From: an uncultured Eubacteriales bacterium
GTDB lineage: Bacteria > Bacillota > Clostridia > Christensenellales > Aristaeellaceae
Direction: 5' to 3'
NCBI GenBank assembly: GCA_902789365.1
Contig: CADANQ010000014.1
Coordinates: forward strand, 1-42,439
DNA length: 42,439 bases
Shown: piece by piece, positions 24,914-33,105 of the stretch
How the letters are laid out: each line of letters opens with the position of its first letter
Position numbering within the stretch: position 1 is the first letter of the stretch
Position numbers and translations under genes: made by a program
The notes under the pieces: model-generated
What the model was told of the DNA's origin: nothing
Databases searched by the model: none
The model's input: the letters and a program-made list of their open reading frames with translations, nothing else

Positions 24914-26794
24914 TTATTCTGCGATGTACCAGCACTGGCAGTGGGCCAGGCCCATGTCGCGGTAGATATCGGACCAGACGCCGGTCTCGGGGAAGTTGTG
25001 GATGCGGGCGTTCACGGCGTGGTAGGTCGGTGAGGCCTCCACATAGCACAGCGTCCACATGTTGTCCTCATGCAGCTTGAGCATCTGCAGGGCGATCTCG
25101 GTGCGGGCATCGGGATCGGCGGTGGCGTCCAGCTGATGCTTCAGCTCGATCAGCTTCTTCAGGTCGCCCTCGGCGGTATCCTCGTTCATGGTGCCGTACC
25201 AGGCCACGTTGGTGGCATAGCCGGGAACCATGGAGTTGGGCTTGAGCACGATGGAAATGTCGCCGATGGGGGTCACCGGGAACAGGGTGCACTGGATGGC
25301 GTTGGACATCATGTCGTTGTCGATGTTGGAACGGTCGTAATCCTTGAAGGTGCACTTGATGCCCGCAGCGCGGAAGTAGGGCTCCAGGATCTTGTAGGTC
25401 TCCGCGGCGCCGCTGTCGGCCACGGCGACGATGTTCAGCACAAAGTCGGTGCCGTCGGCGAAATCATAGAATCCGTCGGCGCCCATGACCAGGCCCGCCG
25501 CCTCAAAGAGTTCCCTGGCCTTTGCCACGTCGTATTCGGTCCACTTGGACGCCCATTCCTCGCTGTAGCCCAGGGCGCCGGGCTGGGGAGCCGCCTGGCT
25601 GCCCTCAAGCCAGCCGTCGGAGTACAGGGCCGCGAATTCCTCGCGGTCCACGCAGATGCTCATGCCATGACGGAAGTCGGGATTGTTGAACAGGGGGCGC
25701 AGGTGGTCGTCATCCACGAACAGGTTGAAGTGCAGCTGGGTGCCGGGATCGCCCCAGGTGCTGCCGGACCATTCGTAGATATTGATCGCGGTCTCGGATT
25801 CAAGGATCGTGGGAATGCTCTCCATGCCCACAGTCTGGTAGTCCACTGTGCCGTCCAGAAGGAGCATCAGCTGCTGGTCCACGTTGGCGACGGTCAGGTA
25901 GCAGATCTTGTCGATGTAGGGCAGCTGCTGACCGGCGGTATCCACCTTCCAGTAGTAGGGATTGCGGACATACTCGTAATATTCGCCCTTGATGGAATTC
26001 TTGCCGGGCTCGGTGGACAGGACGAAGGGGTTCAGGGTGGGGATGCCCGGATAATTCCAGAAGTAATAGAGCATTTCCTTGCCCATCTTGCCCACGTCGG
26101 AGAACTCGGTGCCGCAAATCTCCTTGCCCAGGGCCAGGGCTTCGTCATTTTTACCATCGATCACGCACTGGGCCAGTTCTTCGAAGATGTGCTTGGGAGC
26201 GAAGTGCCACTTCAGGTCCACGGTGAGGGCTTCGATGAAGTCCACCTTGGGAGTGCCGAATGTAACGGTAAAGGTATAGTCGTCGACTTTTTCAACCACG
26301 GCGGGGTTGCCGTTGGCATCCTTGTGGCAGTTGCGCACGCCCTTGCCGTCGATATTGTTGAGACAAACGACGTTGAAGAACCACACGCAGTCCTCGGCGG
26401 TGAAGGGTTCGCCGTCGGACCACTTCATGCCCTCGCGCAGGTAAACGGTGTAAACGGTGGCGTCCTCGTTGACGGCAAAGCCCTTAGCCACGTTGGGCTC
26501 GACGGCACCTTCCGCGGTAAAGCGGAACAGGCCTTCCTCGATGGGCTTTCCGGCGTCCCAGTTGCCGCCGCCGGCGCTGCGGTGAAGCTCGCCGCCGTAG
26601 GTGCCGACGGTCAGGTACGCGGCGTCCTCCACCATGGGCTCCAGGGGCAGGCGGTCCTTAACATCGCCATAGACGCCCTGCGCTGTCAGGAAGGGGGCCT
26701 CGGTATAGGCTTTCTCCTCCGCCATGGCGGGAAGCAGTCCCAGACACAGGATCAGCGCGAGAAGCAGAGACATTCCCTTGCGATAGGTACGCAT
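24914..26794 (-). CDS. oppA: Extracellular solute-binding protein of the oligopeptide/dipeptide family (OppA-like, SBP_bac_5)
   Basis: 626 residues. Signal peptide about 1-25 (MSLLLALILCLGLLPAMAEE); the Cys at residue 17 is inside the hydrophobic core, so a lipoprotein anchor is not clear. SBP_bac_5 marks include EGLFRFTAEGAVEPNVAKGF and LREGMKWSDGEPFTAEDCVW near residues 90-150. It captures ligand outside the cell and delivers it to OppBC. Family members bind peptides, nickel complexes or oligosaccharides, and the specificity cannot be read here; the nearby glycosidases make sugars possible. First gene of a five-gene operon, with AAGGAGG before the ATG. Confidence 0.93.
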   Translation of the reverse strand: MRTYRKGMSLLLALILCLGLLPAMAEEKAYTEAPFLTAQGVYGDVKDRLPLEPMVEDAAYLTVGTYGGELHRSAGGGNWDAGKPIEEGLFRFTAEGAVEPNVAKGFAVNEDATVYTVYLREGMKWSDGEPFTAEDCVWFFNVVCLNNIDGKGVRNCHKDANGNPAVVEKVDDYTFTVTFGTPKVDFIEALTVDLKWHFAPKHIFEELAQCVIDGKNDEALALGKEICGTEFSDVGKMGKEMLYYFWNYPGIPTLNPFVLSTEPGKNSIKGEYYEYVRNPYYWKVDTAGQQLPYIDKICYLTVANVDQQLMLLLDGTVDYQTVGMESIPTILESETAINIYEWSGSTWGDPGTQLHFNLFVDDDHLRPLFNNPDFRHGMSICVDREEFAALYSDGWLEGSQAAPQPGALGYSEEWASKWTEYDVAKARELFEAAGLVMGADGFYDFADGTDFVLNIVAVADSGAAETYKILEPYFRAAGIKCTFKDYDRSNIDNDMMSNAIQCTLFPVTPIGDISIVLKPNSMVPGYATNVAWYGTMNEDTAEGDLKKLIELKHQLDATADPDARTEIALQMLKLHEDNMWTLCYVEASPTYHAVNARIHNFPETGVWSDIYRDMGLAHCQCWYIAE

Positions 26795-26860
26795 AGTACT
26801 CCTCCTTATCTGTTTGGTTGTGATTGTGATAACTGTTGGTATAATTTAATCATATTTAAC

Positions 26861-26875
26861 GCATAAATGCTATGC
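26861..26875. repeat. Short palindrome upstream of oppA
   Basis: GCATA and TATGC flank AATGC at 26861-26875 in the AT-rich divergent region between oppA and the small secreted-protein gene. The position about 70 bases upstream of the oppA ATG would suit an operator. No clear -35/-10 pair was found for oppA. Confidence 0.3.
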
Positions 26876-26926
26876 ATTTCTTGTTTTTGTTTTTATCGTA
26901 TATTGCATTTATTGCTGCGGTGGAAT

Positions 26927-26956
26927 TTGACTTCACCCCCGTGTCTGTGGTATATT
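26927..26956 (+). promoter_or_regulatory. Promoter for the small secreted-protein gene
   Basis: TTGACT at 26927-26932 and TATATT at 26951-26956 with an 18-base spacer. The leader to the ATG at 26984 would be about 21 bases, just enough for the ribosome-binding site AGGGGG. Confidence 0.75.
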
Positions 26957-26983
26957 GGTCAAAAAGACAGGGGGAATCCGGTT

Positions 26984-27469
26984 ATGAAAAAGAAAATCAT
27001 TGTCCTGCTTCTTGCCCTTCTCATACTCCCCGGCGCGTCGCCCGCCGTCTCCCGGGCGGATACGGAAACGATCCGCATCCCCGCCACGCTGACCGCGGGT
27101 TTTTACCGCAACGATCCCAACGGACTCAGCGGATTCCTCGCAAACGAGGAAGTGCGCTGCATAGCGACGATCTGCGCTTTCCTAGACTGGCAGGCATATG
27201 ACAAAAACGCCGACTGCCTGACAGGGTATACCTATATCGGAAAGGACAGGGAAGGCAACGTCCTGTGGATCGGCCTGGGCGGCAAAACCACGTCGATCGT
27301 TCTCATGTACGCGCCGGACATCGATCCGGATTATTACACCGCCGTCCCGGTTGCGCTGAACGGAACATTCGTCAGTTCCTTCATTGATATTTACTGCGAC
27401 CCGCTGTACCATAACGACAAGGCGACGATGGAGTCGGTGGCAAACGCCCTGGTCACCATGGCAAAATGA
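26984..27469 (+). CDS. Small secreted protein of unknown function
   Basis: 161 residues from the ATG at 26984, after AGGGGGA; upstream frame starts lack a site and precede the promoter. A signal peptide (KKKIIVLLLALLILPGASPAVSRA, cleavage after ARA-type site near 25) sends it out of the cell. The mature part of about 135 residues has two Cys pairs at most (CIATIC, and single Cys in DCLTG and YCDPL) and is rich in Asp and Tyr; YIGKDREGNVLWIGLGG and YAPDIDPDYYTAVPV are the most distinctive stretches. I do not recognise a family. The AraC-type gene begins 12 bases later, so both are likely on one transcript. Confidence 0.75.
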   Translation: MKKKIIVLLLALLILPGASPAVSRADTETIRIPATLTAGFYRNDPNGLSGFLANEEVRCIATICAFLDWQAYDKNADCLTGYTYIGKDREGNVLWIGLGGKTTSIVLMYAPDIDPDYYTAVPVALNGTFVSSFIDIYCDPLYHNDKATMESVANALVTMAK

Positions 27470-27481
27470 CAGGACCGGGAG

Positions 27482-28411
27482 GTGATTCGCCTGCAGTCTG
27501 TAAGCCCGCTCCGGTTTGAAGACGGTTTCCGTATCCGGGTCCGGAGCGAAGACAGCCCGCCGTTTTACGCGCTTGGCCATGTGTCCGGGCCGGAAGGCGC
27601 GGACGGTTCGGTCCTCTCCTCCGTCCCGTTTTATTCCGCAGTCCTTTTTCTCACCCCCGCTTCCTGTTTTCTGGAGGACGGGGAGTTGGTTCTGCGCCCC
27701 TTTGATATTCTGTTCCTTCCTCCCGATACGCCGCGGCTCATCATGTTTTCGGAGGAAAACGCCCGGCGCATTACCGCCCTTTTTCTCCCTTCACCGCCCG
27801 GGTCCCCCTTCGCGGGCGATCAGATGCGGATGCTGGACCTTCTTTCCGGAAGCGGACCGGCGTACCGCCTGCCGGCGCAGGACATGAAGGCGGTGTTTGC
27901 GGGCTTCAACGCCGTTTACGGCGCCGCCGCAGCCCCGCCTCCCCTGCGGGAGTTGACCGTCCACATGGAATTTGCCCGTCTTCTTCTTTCCCTGTGCTCT
28001 TCACGGGAAAGAAACGCCTACGTCAATGAAACGCCGACCGGCCCCTCCGCCAGGAAAATACACGACGTTGCGGCCTATATCTGCCGGCATTACGCGGAAA
28101 CGCTGACCCTCGGCGATATCGCGGCTAAATTCTATGTCAGCGGCTTCTACCTGTCCCACAGATTCAGGGCGGTCACCGGCGCCACACTGTCGGATTATAT
28201 CCGCGATACGCGGATAAGAAACGTACAGGCCCTCCTTGCCTCCACCACTGTCCCGGTCACCGAAGCGGCCATGCGTTGCGGATTCACAAGCTTTTCCCAG
28301 TTCAACCGTTCCTTCCGCGCCTCCGTCGGGATGTCCCCTTCCCAGTACCGCAGGCTGATGGCTCCCGACCCCCCGCGAGGCGCTTCAACGGATAATAAGC
28401 CGGTCCCATGA
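27482..28411 (+). CDS. AraC-family transcriptional regulator
   Basis: 309 residues. The N-terminal half is a cupin-like sensing region (about 10-170), and the C-terminal 195-300 is the double helix-turn-helix of the AraC family: LTLGDIAAKFYVSGFYLSHRF, then VTEAAMRCGFTSFSQFNRSF and GMSPSQYRR. The start is uncertain. The GTG at 27482 overlaps the ribosome-binding site GGGAGG (27477-27482), while an in-frame CTG at 27491 lies at ideal distance. Regulators of this layout control sugar use in gut Firmicutes, and the neighbouring opp operon or secreted-protein gene are possible targets. A bidirectional terminator closes the gene. Confidence 0.9.
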   Translation: MIRLQSVSPLRFEDGFRIRVRSEDSPPFYALGHVSGPEGADGSVLSSVPFYSAVLFLTPASCFLEDGELVLRPFDILFLPPDTPRLIMFSEENARRITALFLPSPPGSPFAGDQMRMLDLLSGSGPAYRLPAQDMKAVFAGFNAVYGAAAAPPPLRELTVHMEFARLLLSLCSSRERNAYVNETPTGPSARKIHDVAAYICRHYAETLTLGDIAAKFYVSGFYLSHRFRAVTGATLSDYIRDTRIRNVQALLASTTVPVTEAAMRCGFTSFSQFNRSFRASVGMSPSQYRRLMAPDPPRGASTDNKPVP

Positions 28412-28457
28412 CATCCGGGCGGTCCGGCGGATCGGCGGAATTGCCTCAAACGGAAAA

Positions 28458-28499
28458 AGACGGCGGAACTCAGGGCAGCACCCCTGCGCTCCGCCGTCT
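28458..28499. terminator. Bidirectional terminator between the AraC and M18 genes
   Basis: AGACGGCGGA at 28458-28467 pairs with TCCGCCGTCT at 28490-28499. On plus it is followed by a T-rich stretch (GTATTTGTTTT), and on minus the stem runs into TTTTT. It serves both convergent genes. Confidence 0.85.
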
Positions 28500-28528
28500 G
28501 TATTTGTTTTGCGTTTATCCCCGGACAG

Positions 28529-29914
28529 TTATTCCCCCGCGTCCTTCAGGAAAGCCCGATAGCATTTATAGGCCTCGTAGACGTCGGCCTTGCTGATCGT
28601 TTCCCAGGGCGCGTGCATGCTGAGCACCGGCACGCCGCAGTCGATGACGTTCATGCCGTAGCGGGCGCACAGGTAGGCGATGGTGCCACCGCCGCCGGCG
28701 TCCACCTTGCCAAGCTCCGCAGTCTGGAAGAATACGCCGTTATCGTCCATGATCCGGCGGATGCTGGCCACATACTCGGCGTTGGCGTCGCTGGAGCCGC
28801 CCTTGCCCCGGCTGCCGGTATATTTGTTGAAGCAGACGCCCTTCCCAAGGAAAGCGGCGTTATTCTTGTCAAACACCTCGGCAAAGGCAGGATCAAATCC
28901 CGCGGAAACGTCGCTGGAAAGCATCCGGCTGTTCTGGAGGACCCGTCTCAGCTTCAGGCCGCTGTATTCCTCGGCCATGGCCAGCAGCTCCGATACCGTG
29001 TTTTCAAAGTACAGGGATTCCATGCCCGTGGCGCCGACGCTCCCGATCTCTTCCTTATCGGTGAGCACCGCGCAGAGGGTATATTCCGGCACGCCGTCGA
29101 AATCCGCCAGCGCACGCAGGGAGGGATAGGCGCACACCCGGTCGTCATGGCCGTAGCCGAGGATCATGGAACGGTCCAGGCCCATCTCCCTTGCCTGCCC
29201 CGCCGGCACAACCTCGATCTCGGCCGAGACCAGGTCCTCCTCCTCCAGGCCGCAGCGTTCCTTCAGCTCCGCAAGAAGCCGTTCGCGCACCGGTTCCTTT
29301 TCGCTGCCGGTGGGCCGGGAAGCGGCGAGCAGGTTCAGCGCCTCTCCCTCCACCAGCTTCGAAGCCGTCTTTGACATCTGATCGGATGCCAGATGGGGCA
29401 AAAGGTCCGTGATGCAGAACACGGGATCGGCGGGGTCCTCGCCGATGACGATATTCACCTTTTCCCCGTTTTTCTTCACCGCGACGCCGTGAATGGCCAG
29501 GGGCAGCGCAAGCCACTGGTATTTTTTGATGCCTCCGTAATAGTGGGTGTCCAGATAGGCCAGCCCCTGATCCTCATACGCCGGGTTCTGCTTGATATCC
29601 AGCCGGGGAGAGTCGATGTGGGCGCCAAGGATGTTCATGCCGCGCTCCATCGGCTTTTTGCCGACGATGAAAGCCATAAAGCATTTGCCCATCCAGTTCC
29701 GGTAGACCCTGTCCCCCGGCTTCAGGCGCGCACCGGAGGCAATCAGGACGTCCATGTCCCTGAAACCGCCCTTTTCGGCAGCGGAGACCGCCTGCAGAAC
29801 ACATTCCCGCTCGGTCTTTCCCAGGTCAAGAAAACGGCGGTAGTCCGCGCTGAAAAGCTCCAGTTCCTCAAGAGCTTCCGGGGTGTATTCGTTCCACGCG
29901 ATTTTTTTGTACAT
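28529..29914 (-). CDS. M18-family aspartyl aminopeptidase-like metallopeptidase
   Basis: 461 residues from the ATG at 29914, after AGGAGGAAG; longer frames extend across the promoter. Removes N-terminal, often acidic, residues from peptides in the cytoplasm. Zinc and catalytic residues of the family are visible: His99 and Asp101 in GAHIDSPR, Asp257/258 in GHDDRVC, Glu288/289 in TDKEEIGS, Asp335 in SSDVSAGF, and His434 in SMHAPWE. Forms dodecamers in known members. Length fits the clostridial long form. It has its own promoter at 29973-30001 and is divergent from the 75-residue gene. With the opp importer upstream, it could process imported peptides. Confidence 0.94.
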   Translation of the reverse strand: MYKKIAWNEYTPEALEELELFSADYRRFLDLGKTERECVLQAVSAAEKGGFRDMDVLIASGARLKPGDRVYRNWMGKCFMAFIVGKKPMERGMNILGAHIDSPRLDIKQNPAYEDQGLAYLDTHYYGGIKKYQWLALPLAIHGVAVKKNGEKVNIVIGEDPADPVFCITDLLPHLASDQMSKTASKLVEGEALNLLAASRPTGSEKEPVRERLLAELKERCGLEEEDLVSAEIEVVPAGQAREMGLDRSMILGYGHDDRVCAYPSLRALADFDGVPEYTLCAVLTDKEEIGSVGATGMESLYFENTVSELLAMAEEYSGLKLRRVLQNSRMLSSDVSAGFDPAFAEVFDKNNAAFLGKGVCFNKYTGSRGKGGSSDANAEYVASIRRIMDDNGVFFQTAELGKVDAGGGGTIAYLCARYGMNVIDCGVPVLSMHAPWETISKADVYEAYKCYRAFLKDAGE

Positions 29915-29972
29915 TCTTCTTCCTCCTGTTATGAAAGTCGGCCTGAAAGCGGCCCCTCTCATGATCGGTATT

Positions 29973-30001
29973 ATTATATAACATCGCGCCCGATCCCACA
30001 A
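29973..30001 (-). promoter_or_regulatory. Promoter of the M18 aminopeptidase gene
   Basis: Minus-strand TATAAT at 29978-29973 with TTGTGG 17 bases upstream (30001-29996). Its -35 lies only six bases from the -35 of the divergent plus promoter at 30007, so the two face away from each other back to back. Confidence 0.7.
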
Positions 30002-30006
30002 CCCGT

Positions 30007-30035
30007 TTGACAAACCGCCGGCGCCCGCGTATAAT
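30007..30035 (+). promoter_or_regulatory. Perfect consensus sigma-A promoter for the 75-residue protein
   Basis: TTGACA at 30007-30012 and TATAAT at 30030-30035 with an exact 17-base spacer, the full consensus. Such promoters are uncommon and suggest very high, constitutive transcription. The leader to the ATG at 30084 is about 43 bases. Confidence 0.93.
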
Positions 30036-30083
30036 TTATTCAGGTCCGTATCCATTCAAACTTACGAAAGAAGGGTTTACAAA

Positions 30084-30311
30084 ATGGCAGACATCGAAAG
30101 CATCGTCAAGGACCTGGTCGCTAAGTTCACCGGCGATTCCGCGCTTCTGGAAAGCTTCAAGAAGGATCCCGTCAAGACCATCAAGGAAAAACTGGGCATC
30201 AACATCTCCGACGACCAGATTCAGGCTGTCATCGCCGGCGTCACCGCCAAACTGGGCCTTGATAAGGCCGGCGGCATCCTGGGCAAGATCAAGGGCCTGT
30301 TCGGCAAATGA
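30084..30311 (+). CDS. Small helical protein, 75 residues, unknown function, probably highly expressed
   Basis: No signal peptide and no Cys or Trp. Residues 1-30 form an amphipathic helix (IVKDLVAKFTGDSALLESF), then KKDPVKTIKEKLGI, then SDDQIQAVIAGVTAKLGL, and a Gly/Lys tail GGILGKIKGLFGK that is cationic and amphipathic. The DP-x-x-x-I-x-x-x-LGI pattern resembles the leader region of nitrile-hydratase-like or Nif11-like peptide precursors, and the tail resembles membrane-active peptides, but no modification or export gene is adjacent. A structural or regulatory small protein is an equal possibility. AAAGAAGG lies before the ATG. The gene stands alone between a perfect promoter and a strong terminator, with a broken kinase gene on the far side. 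Confidence 0.82.
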   Translation: MADIESIVKDLVAKFTGDSALLESFKKDPVKTIKEKLGINISDDQIQAVIAGVTAKLGLDKAGGILGKIKGLFGK

Positions 30312-30328
30312 TCCGTTTATGAACAGCG

Positions 30329-30373
30329 GCGGATATCCGGGGCAGAATCCGGATATCCGCTTTCTGTTTTTTT
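30329..30373 (+). terminator. Strong terminator after the 75-residue gene
   Basis: GCGGATATCCGG at 30329-30340 pairs with CCGGATATCCGC at 30349-30360 (12 bp, 8-base loop), followed by TTTCTGTTTTTTT. Confidence 0.92.
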
Positions 30374-30379
30374 ATCAGT

Positions 30380-30937
30380 TTCAAAGCGGGCAAACCGTCC
30401 GAGGTCAGCAGATTTTTTGATGAATACGCTCCGCGGGAAAGGGCATAATCCGTAGGCGCGGCACATGCGGCTGCATTGTCGGCGTCGTACCAGACGACGT
30501 CTGTCCCAAGCTTAATGACTTCCGTTTCGCCAAGGGGTTCTCTCGCCATGTGCCGTCTGAGAGGGGTCAGAAGTTCCATACGTATGAGGATAATCCAGAC
30601 ATTCTCATTCTCGATCCGTGTGATGAAGTGGTCCTCAATACTGACAATGTTGGTATTGCCCTTCACCGCTTCCATCATCCGGATTTCATCGGACAAATCG
30701 CGTACGACGCTCTCCAGATAGGAGGCGGAACGCTCGGACCGAACTCCGTCCTCATCCTGATCCTCATCCGTGTCTTCTTTCGGCACCCGGATCACCTTTG
30801 ATGGCAGACCAGGTCGTAACGCCTCCCAGGTCCGTGCGGCTGGCGCTGTAGACCACACCGTAGGATCCGCTCCCAAGACGTTCCCGCAGTTCCCATTCCG
30901 GCCAATATGTTCTTACCAGTTTCGCATGATCGATCAT
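30380..30937 (-). pseudogene. Broken Ser/Thr protein kinase gene (frameshift plus loss of catalytic half)
   Basis: From an ATG at 30937 the minus strand reads the start of a Hanks-type kinase: WPEWELRERLGSGSYGVVYS (glycine-rich loop) and TTWSAIK (ATP-binding Lys). At AAA 30799-30797 one extra A shifts the frame; the next frame then continues KVIRVPKED and a kinase-like N-lobe with DEIRMMEAVKGNTNIV and NVWIILIRMELLTPL up to GTDV near 30498. The HRD catalytic loop and DFG motif never appear. The following residues to about 30380 do not look like a kinase, so a deletion joined unrelated sequence. Its end abuts the terminator of the 75-residue gene. Confidence 0.8.
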
Positions 30938-31023
30938 AGCATATCATCCCGCAGTGAGTCTGTTCCGGACAATACCGTCATCCGGCCGCCGTATCTCCGG
31001 CAGCGCATTCCGCGCGCGCTGAG

Positions 31024-32391
31024 TCATGGCTCCAGTTTTCTTCTGATCCCCTTCGGGTAATGGTTTTTCATCAGGCCGTCGGATATCTTGACCCACCCGA
31101 GCGACACGCCCTGATAACAGGCGGCGGCCCAGCCCCCGGAACCCGCGGGAGCGGGAAGCGTCTCGCCCATCATATACGCCGCGGCTTCCTCCCCGCCAAG
31201 ACTCACTTTTCTCCCGGCTCCGAAGGCCCGCGCCAGCGCGTGATCCGGGGCGAAAACCTTCCCCTTCCGCGCGCCAAGACACAGCCCGCACCGTAAAACC
31301 CGGATGCCGGGAAGTTCCGGCGCTCCTTCCGGAAGGTATACATATCCATCTCCCCGCCGGGCTATTCTTCCGGGATCCCAGGAAACCCCCGGCACCGTAT
31401 CTCTGAGGAACGAAAGGACCCCTTCCGATTCCTTTTCGGGACGCGGTGCGCGCAGCGGCGGTTTCCGAACCGTTTCCGCCGTCCCCGTTCTGATCATCGC
31501 CGCGGCGAAATGTCCTTCCCCGCGCTGTCTGTGGGGCCAGAGACGCAGCGTTCCCTCCGGGGAAGGAGAACATCCGGGAAGCGCAAAGGGCAGCATTTCA
31601 AAATCCGGATGCCTTTCAAGGAAGCGCGCAACGGTCTCCTCGTTTTCGGTCCGGCTGAAGGTGCAGGTGGAATAGACCAGCGTTCCGCCAGTCTTCAGCA
31701 TAACAGCCGCGTCGTCCAGGATGCGCGCCTGCCTCTCCGCGCACATTGCCGGGAGGCCCGGGTTCCATTCGTCCCGGCTTTCCGGATGCCGCCGGAACAT
31801 CCCCTCCCCGCTGCAGGGCGCGTCCACGAGGATCCGGTCAAACCGGCCCGGCAGCAGGCAGGAAAGCCGGTCTGTGGGCGCGGATGTGACCATGGCGTTG
31901 GCAATCCCCATCCGCTCGATATTTCCGGAAAGGACTTTCGCTCTTTCCGGAACCACTTCATTGCACAAAAGCAGCCCCCTGCCGTCCATCATGCCGGCCA
32001 GCTGGGTGCTTTTCCCGCCGGGCGCCGCGCACAGATCCAGCACCCACTCCCCCGGACGGGGACAAAGGATCGCGGCGGGCGCCATAGCGCTGGGCTCCTG
32101 CAGGTAATAGGCGCCGGCGTCATGCAGCACCCGCCCGCCGGCCCGGGAATCCGCCTTCAGGTACCGCGCCTCCGGCGCCCAGGGGATCGGGTCCAGCCCG
32201 TCGCCCGACAGGTCGCCCAGGCCCGGACGCGGACGAATGCCGCGCACCGCTTCTCCCGCGAGAGACAAAAGAAAAGGCTTTAATTCTTCCTTCAGGATCA
32301 AAGCCATTTCCTCTTCAAAGCCCGCGGGCATTTTTTGTTCTTTGCCTGAGGAACCGCGGCTGACCTTGCCGCTCATTTCACCTTTTTCCAT
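31024..32391 (-). CDS. RsmF/RsmB-type rRNA (cytosine-C5)-methyltransferase
   Basis: 455 residues from the ATG at 32391, which sits one base after the TGA of the preceding gene with AGGAGA ten bases upstream; ATG 32376 is an alternative. Transfers methyl from S-adenosylmethionine to cytosine in rRNA. The SAM motif is LDLCAAPGGKSTQ (about 118-130), the DAPCSGEGMF motif has Cys193, and STCTFSRTENE has the catalytic Cys243 of the NOL1/NOP2/Sun family. The C-terminal part (about 290-455) fits the RsmF-type PUA-like extension, ending KNHYPKGIRRKL. It is the last gene of the run that starts with cdaA. Confidence 0.92.
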   Translation of the reverse strand: MEKGEMSGKVSRGSSGKEQKMPAGFEEEMALILKEELKPFLLSLAGEAVRGIRPRPGLGDLSGDGLDPIPWAPEARYLKADSRAGGRVLHDAGAYYLQEPSAMAPAAILCPRPGEWVLDLCAAPGGKSTQLAGMMDGRGLLLCNEVVPERAKVLSGNIERMGIANAMVTSAPTDRLSCLLPGRFDRILVDAPCSGEGMFRRHPESRDEWNPGLPAMCAERQARILDDAAVMLKTGGTLVYSTCTFSRTENEETVARFLERHPDFEMLPFALPGCSPSPEGTLRLWPHRQRGEGHFAAAMIRTGTAETVRKPPLRAPRPEKESEGVLSFLRDTVPGVSWDPGRIARRGDGYVYLPEGAPELPGIRVLRCGLCLGARKGKVFAPDHALARAFGAGRKVSLGGEEAAAYMMGETLPAPAGSGGWAAACYQGVSLGWVKISDGLMKNHYPKGIRRKLEP

Positions 32392-32392
32392 T

Positions 32393-33055
32393 TCAGCGCG
32401 GTCTCCTGTTGGGGTACACAGGCTCGTGGAAAGCATCCTTCCTGTCCACGCTGGTGGGCAGACGATCCAGCAGTCCCTGCTCCCCGTCGTCGGGAATCAG
32501 GGAATTGACGCGGCGGAAAAGCCTCTTTTTTTCATGGTTTTCATGCCTGTCGCCGCGGCGGCGGCGGCCTTCCGGCGCGCGTTCGGCCTCCGGTCTCTTC
32601 CAGGAATCCGGGACCTCCTCCGGCGAGTTCCGGTATTCTTCTTCCGCCGTTTCCTCCGGAGCAATTCCGTTTTCTTCGTCCTCCGGCGGATAATTGCTTT
32701 CAAACAGGGGGATATGTCCCTCCCCGTCGGGGTTCAGGTCCTGCATGTCGACGCCGTCCTCATAGCCGCTGACAAACCTTCTCCGCTCCTCCTTGCCCAT
32801 ACCGTTCCGGCGGGGAAAAACCAGCGAGCGCACCTCCCTGGCAAGAGGGGACGGATCATCCCGGAACAAACCGATCAAAAGATCCGCGGCCACGCCGACC
32901 AGGCACAGGAATGCCGTCACAACCAGGTAATGATCCCCGATCCAGGCAAAAAAGCCGCCCGACCCGCCCGAGGAAAAAAAGGACCAGAGGGACTGCATCA
33001 GTCCCCTGACCCAGCCCAGCAATGCGGAAAACAGGCTGTCGGCAAACGCGTTCAT
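32393..33055 (-). CDS. Membrane protein of unknown function in the cdaA-rsmF run
   Basis: 220 residues. The N-terminal 1-65 holds one amphipathic segment and one clear membrane helix (YLVVTAFLCLVGVAADLLIGL, about 43-63). The rest is cytoplasmic, charged and probably disordered, rich in Glu/Arg, with EETAEEEYRNSPEEV and a basic RRRRGDRHENHEKKRL stretch near 165-180. No known domain. Its stop overlaps the region of the methyltransferase start by one-base spacing (TGAAATG), so the two are coupled. The ribosome-binding site is weak. Coding use is like its neighbours and the frame is uninterrupted. Confidence 0.8.
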   Translation of the reverse strand: MNAFADSLFSALLGWVRGLMQSLWSFFSSGGSGGFFAWIGDHYLVVTAFLCLVGVAADLLIGLFRDDPSPLAREVRSLVFPRRNGMGKEERRRFVSGYEDGVDMQDLNPDGEGHIPLFESNYPPEDEENGIAPEETAEEEYRNSPEEVPDSWKRPEAERAPEGRRRRGDRHENHEKKRLFRRVNSLIPDDGEQGLLDRLPTSVDRKDAFHEPVYPNRRPR

Positions 33056-33105
33056 TATTTTTCAGGTCCCGCGGATTTCCCGCGCTCCTTTCCATGTTTC
33101 AGCTG

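Noticed and set aside
25070-26866. 598-codon plus-strand open frame over oppA
   Set aside because: Shadow frame with repetitive Gly/Val/His composition; oppA is unmistakable on the minus strand.
28458-28499. Operator between the AraC and M18 genes
   Set aside because: Position after both stop codons and T-tracts on both strands fit a bidirectional terminator better.
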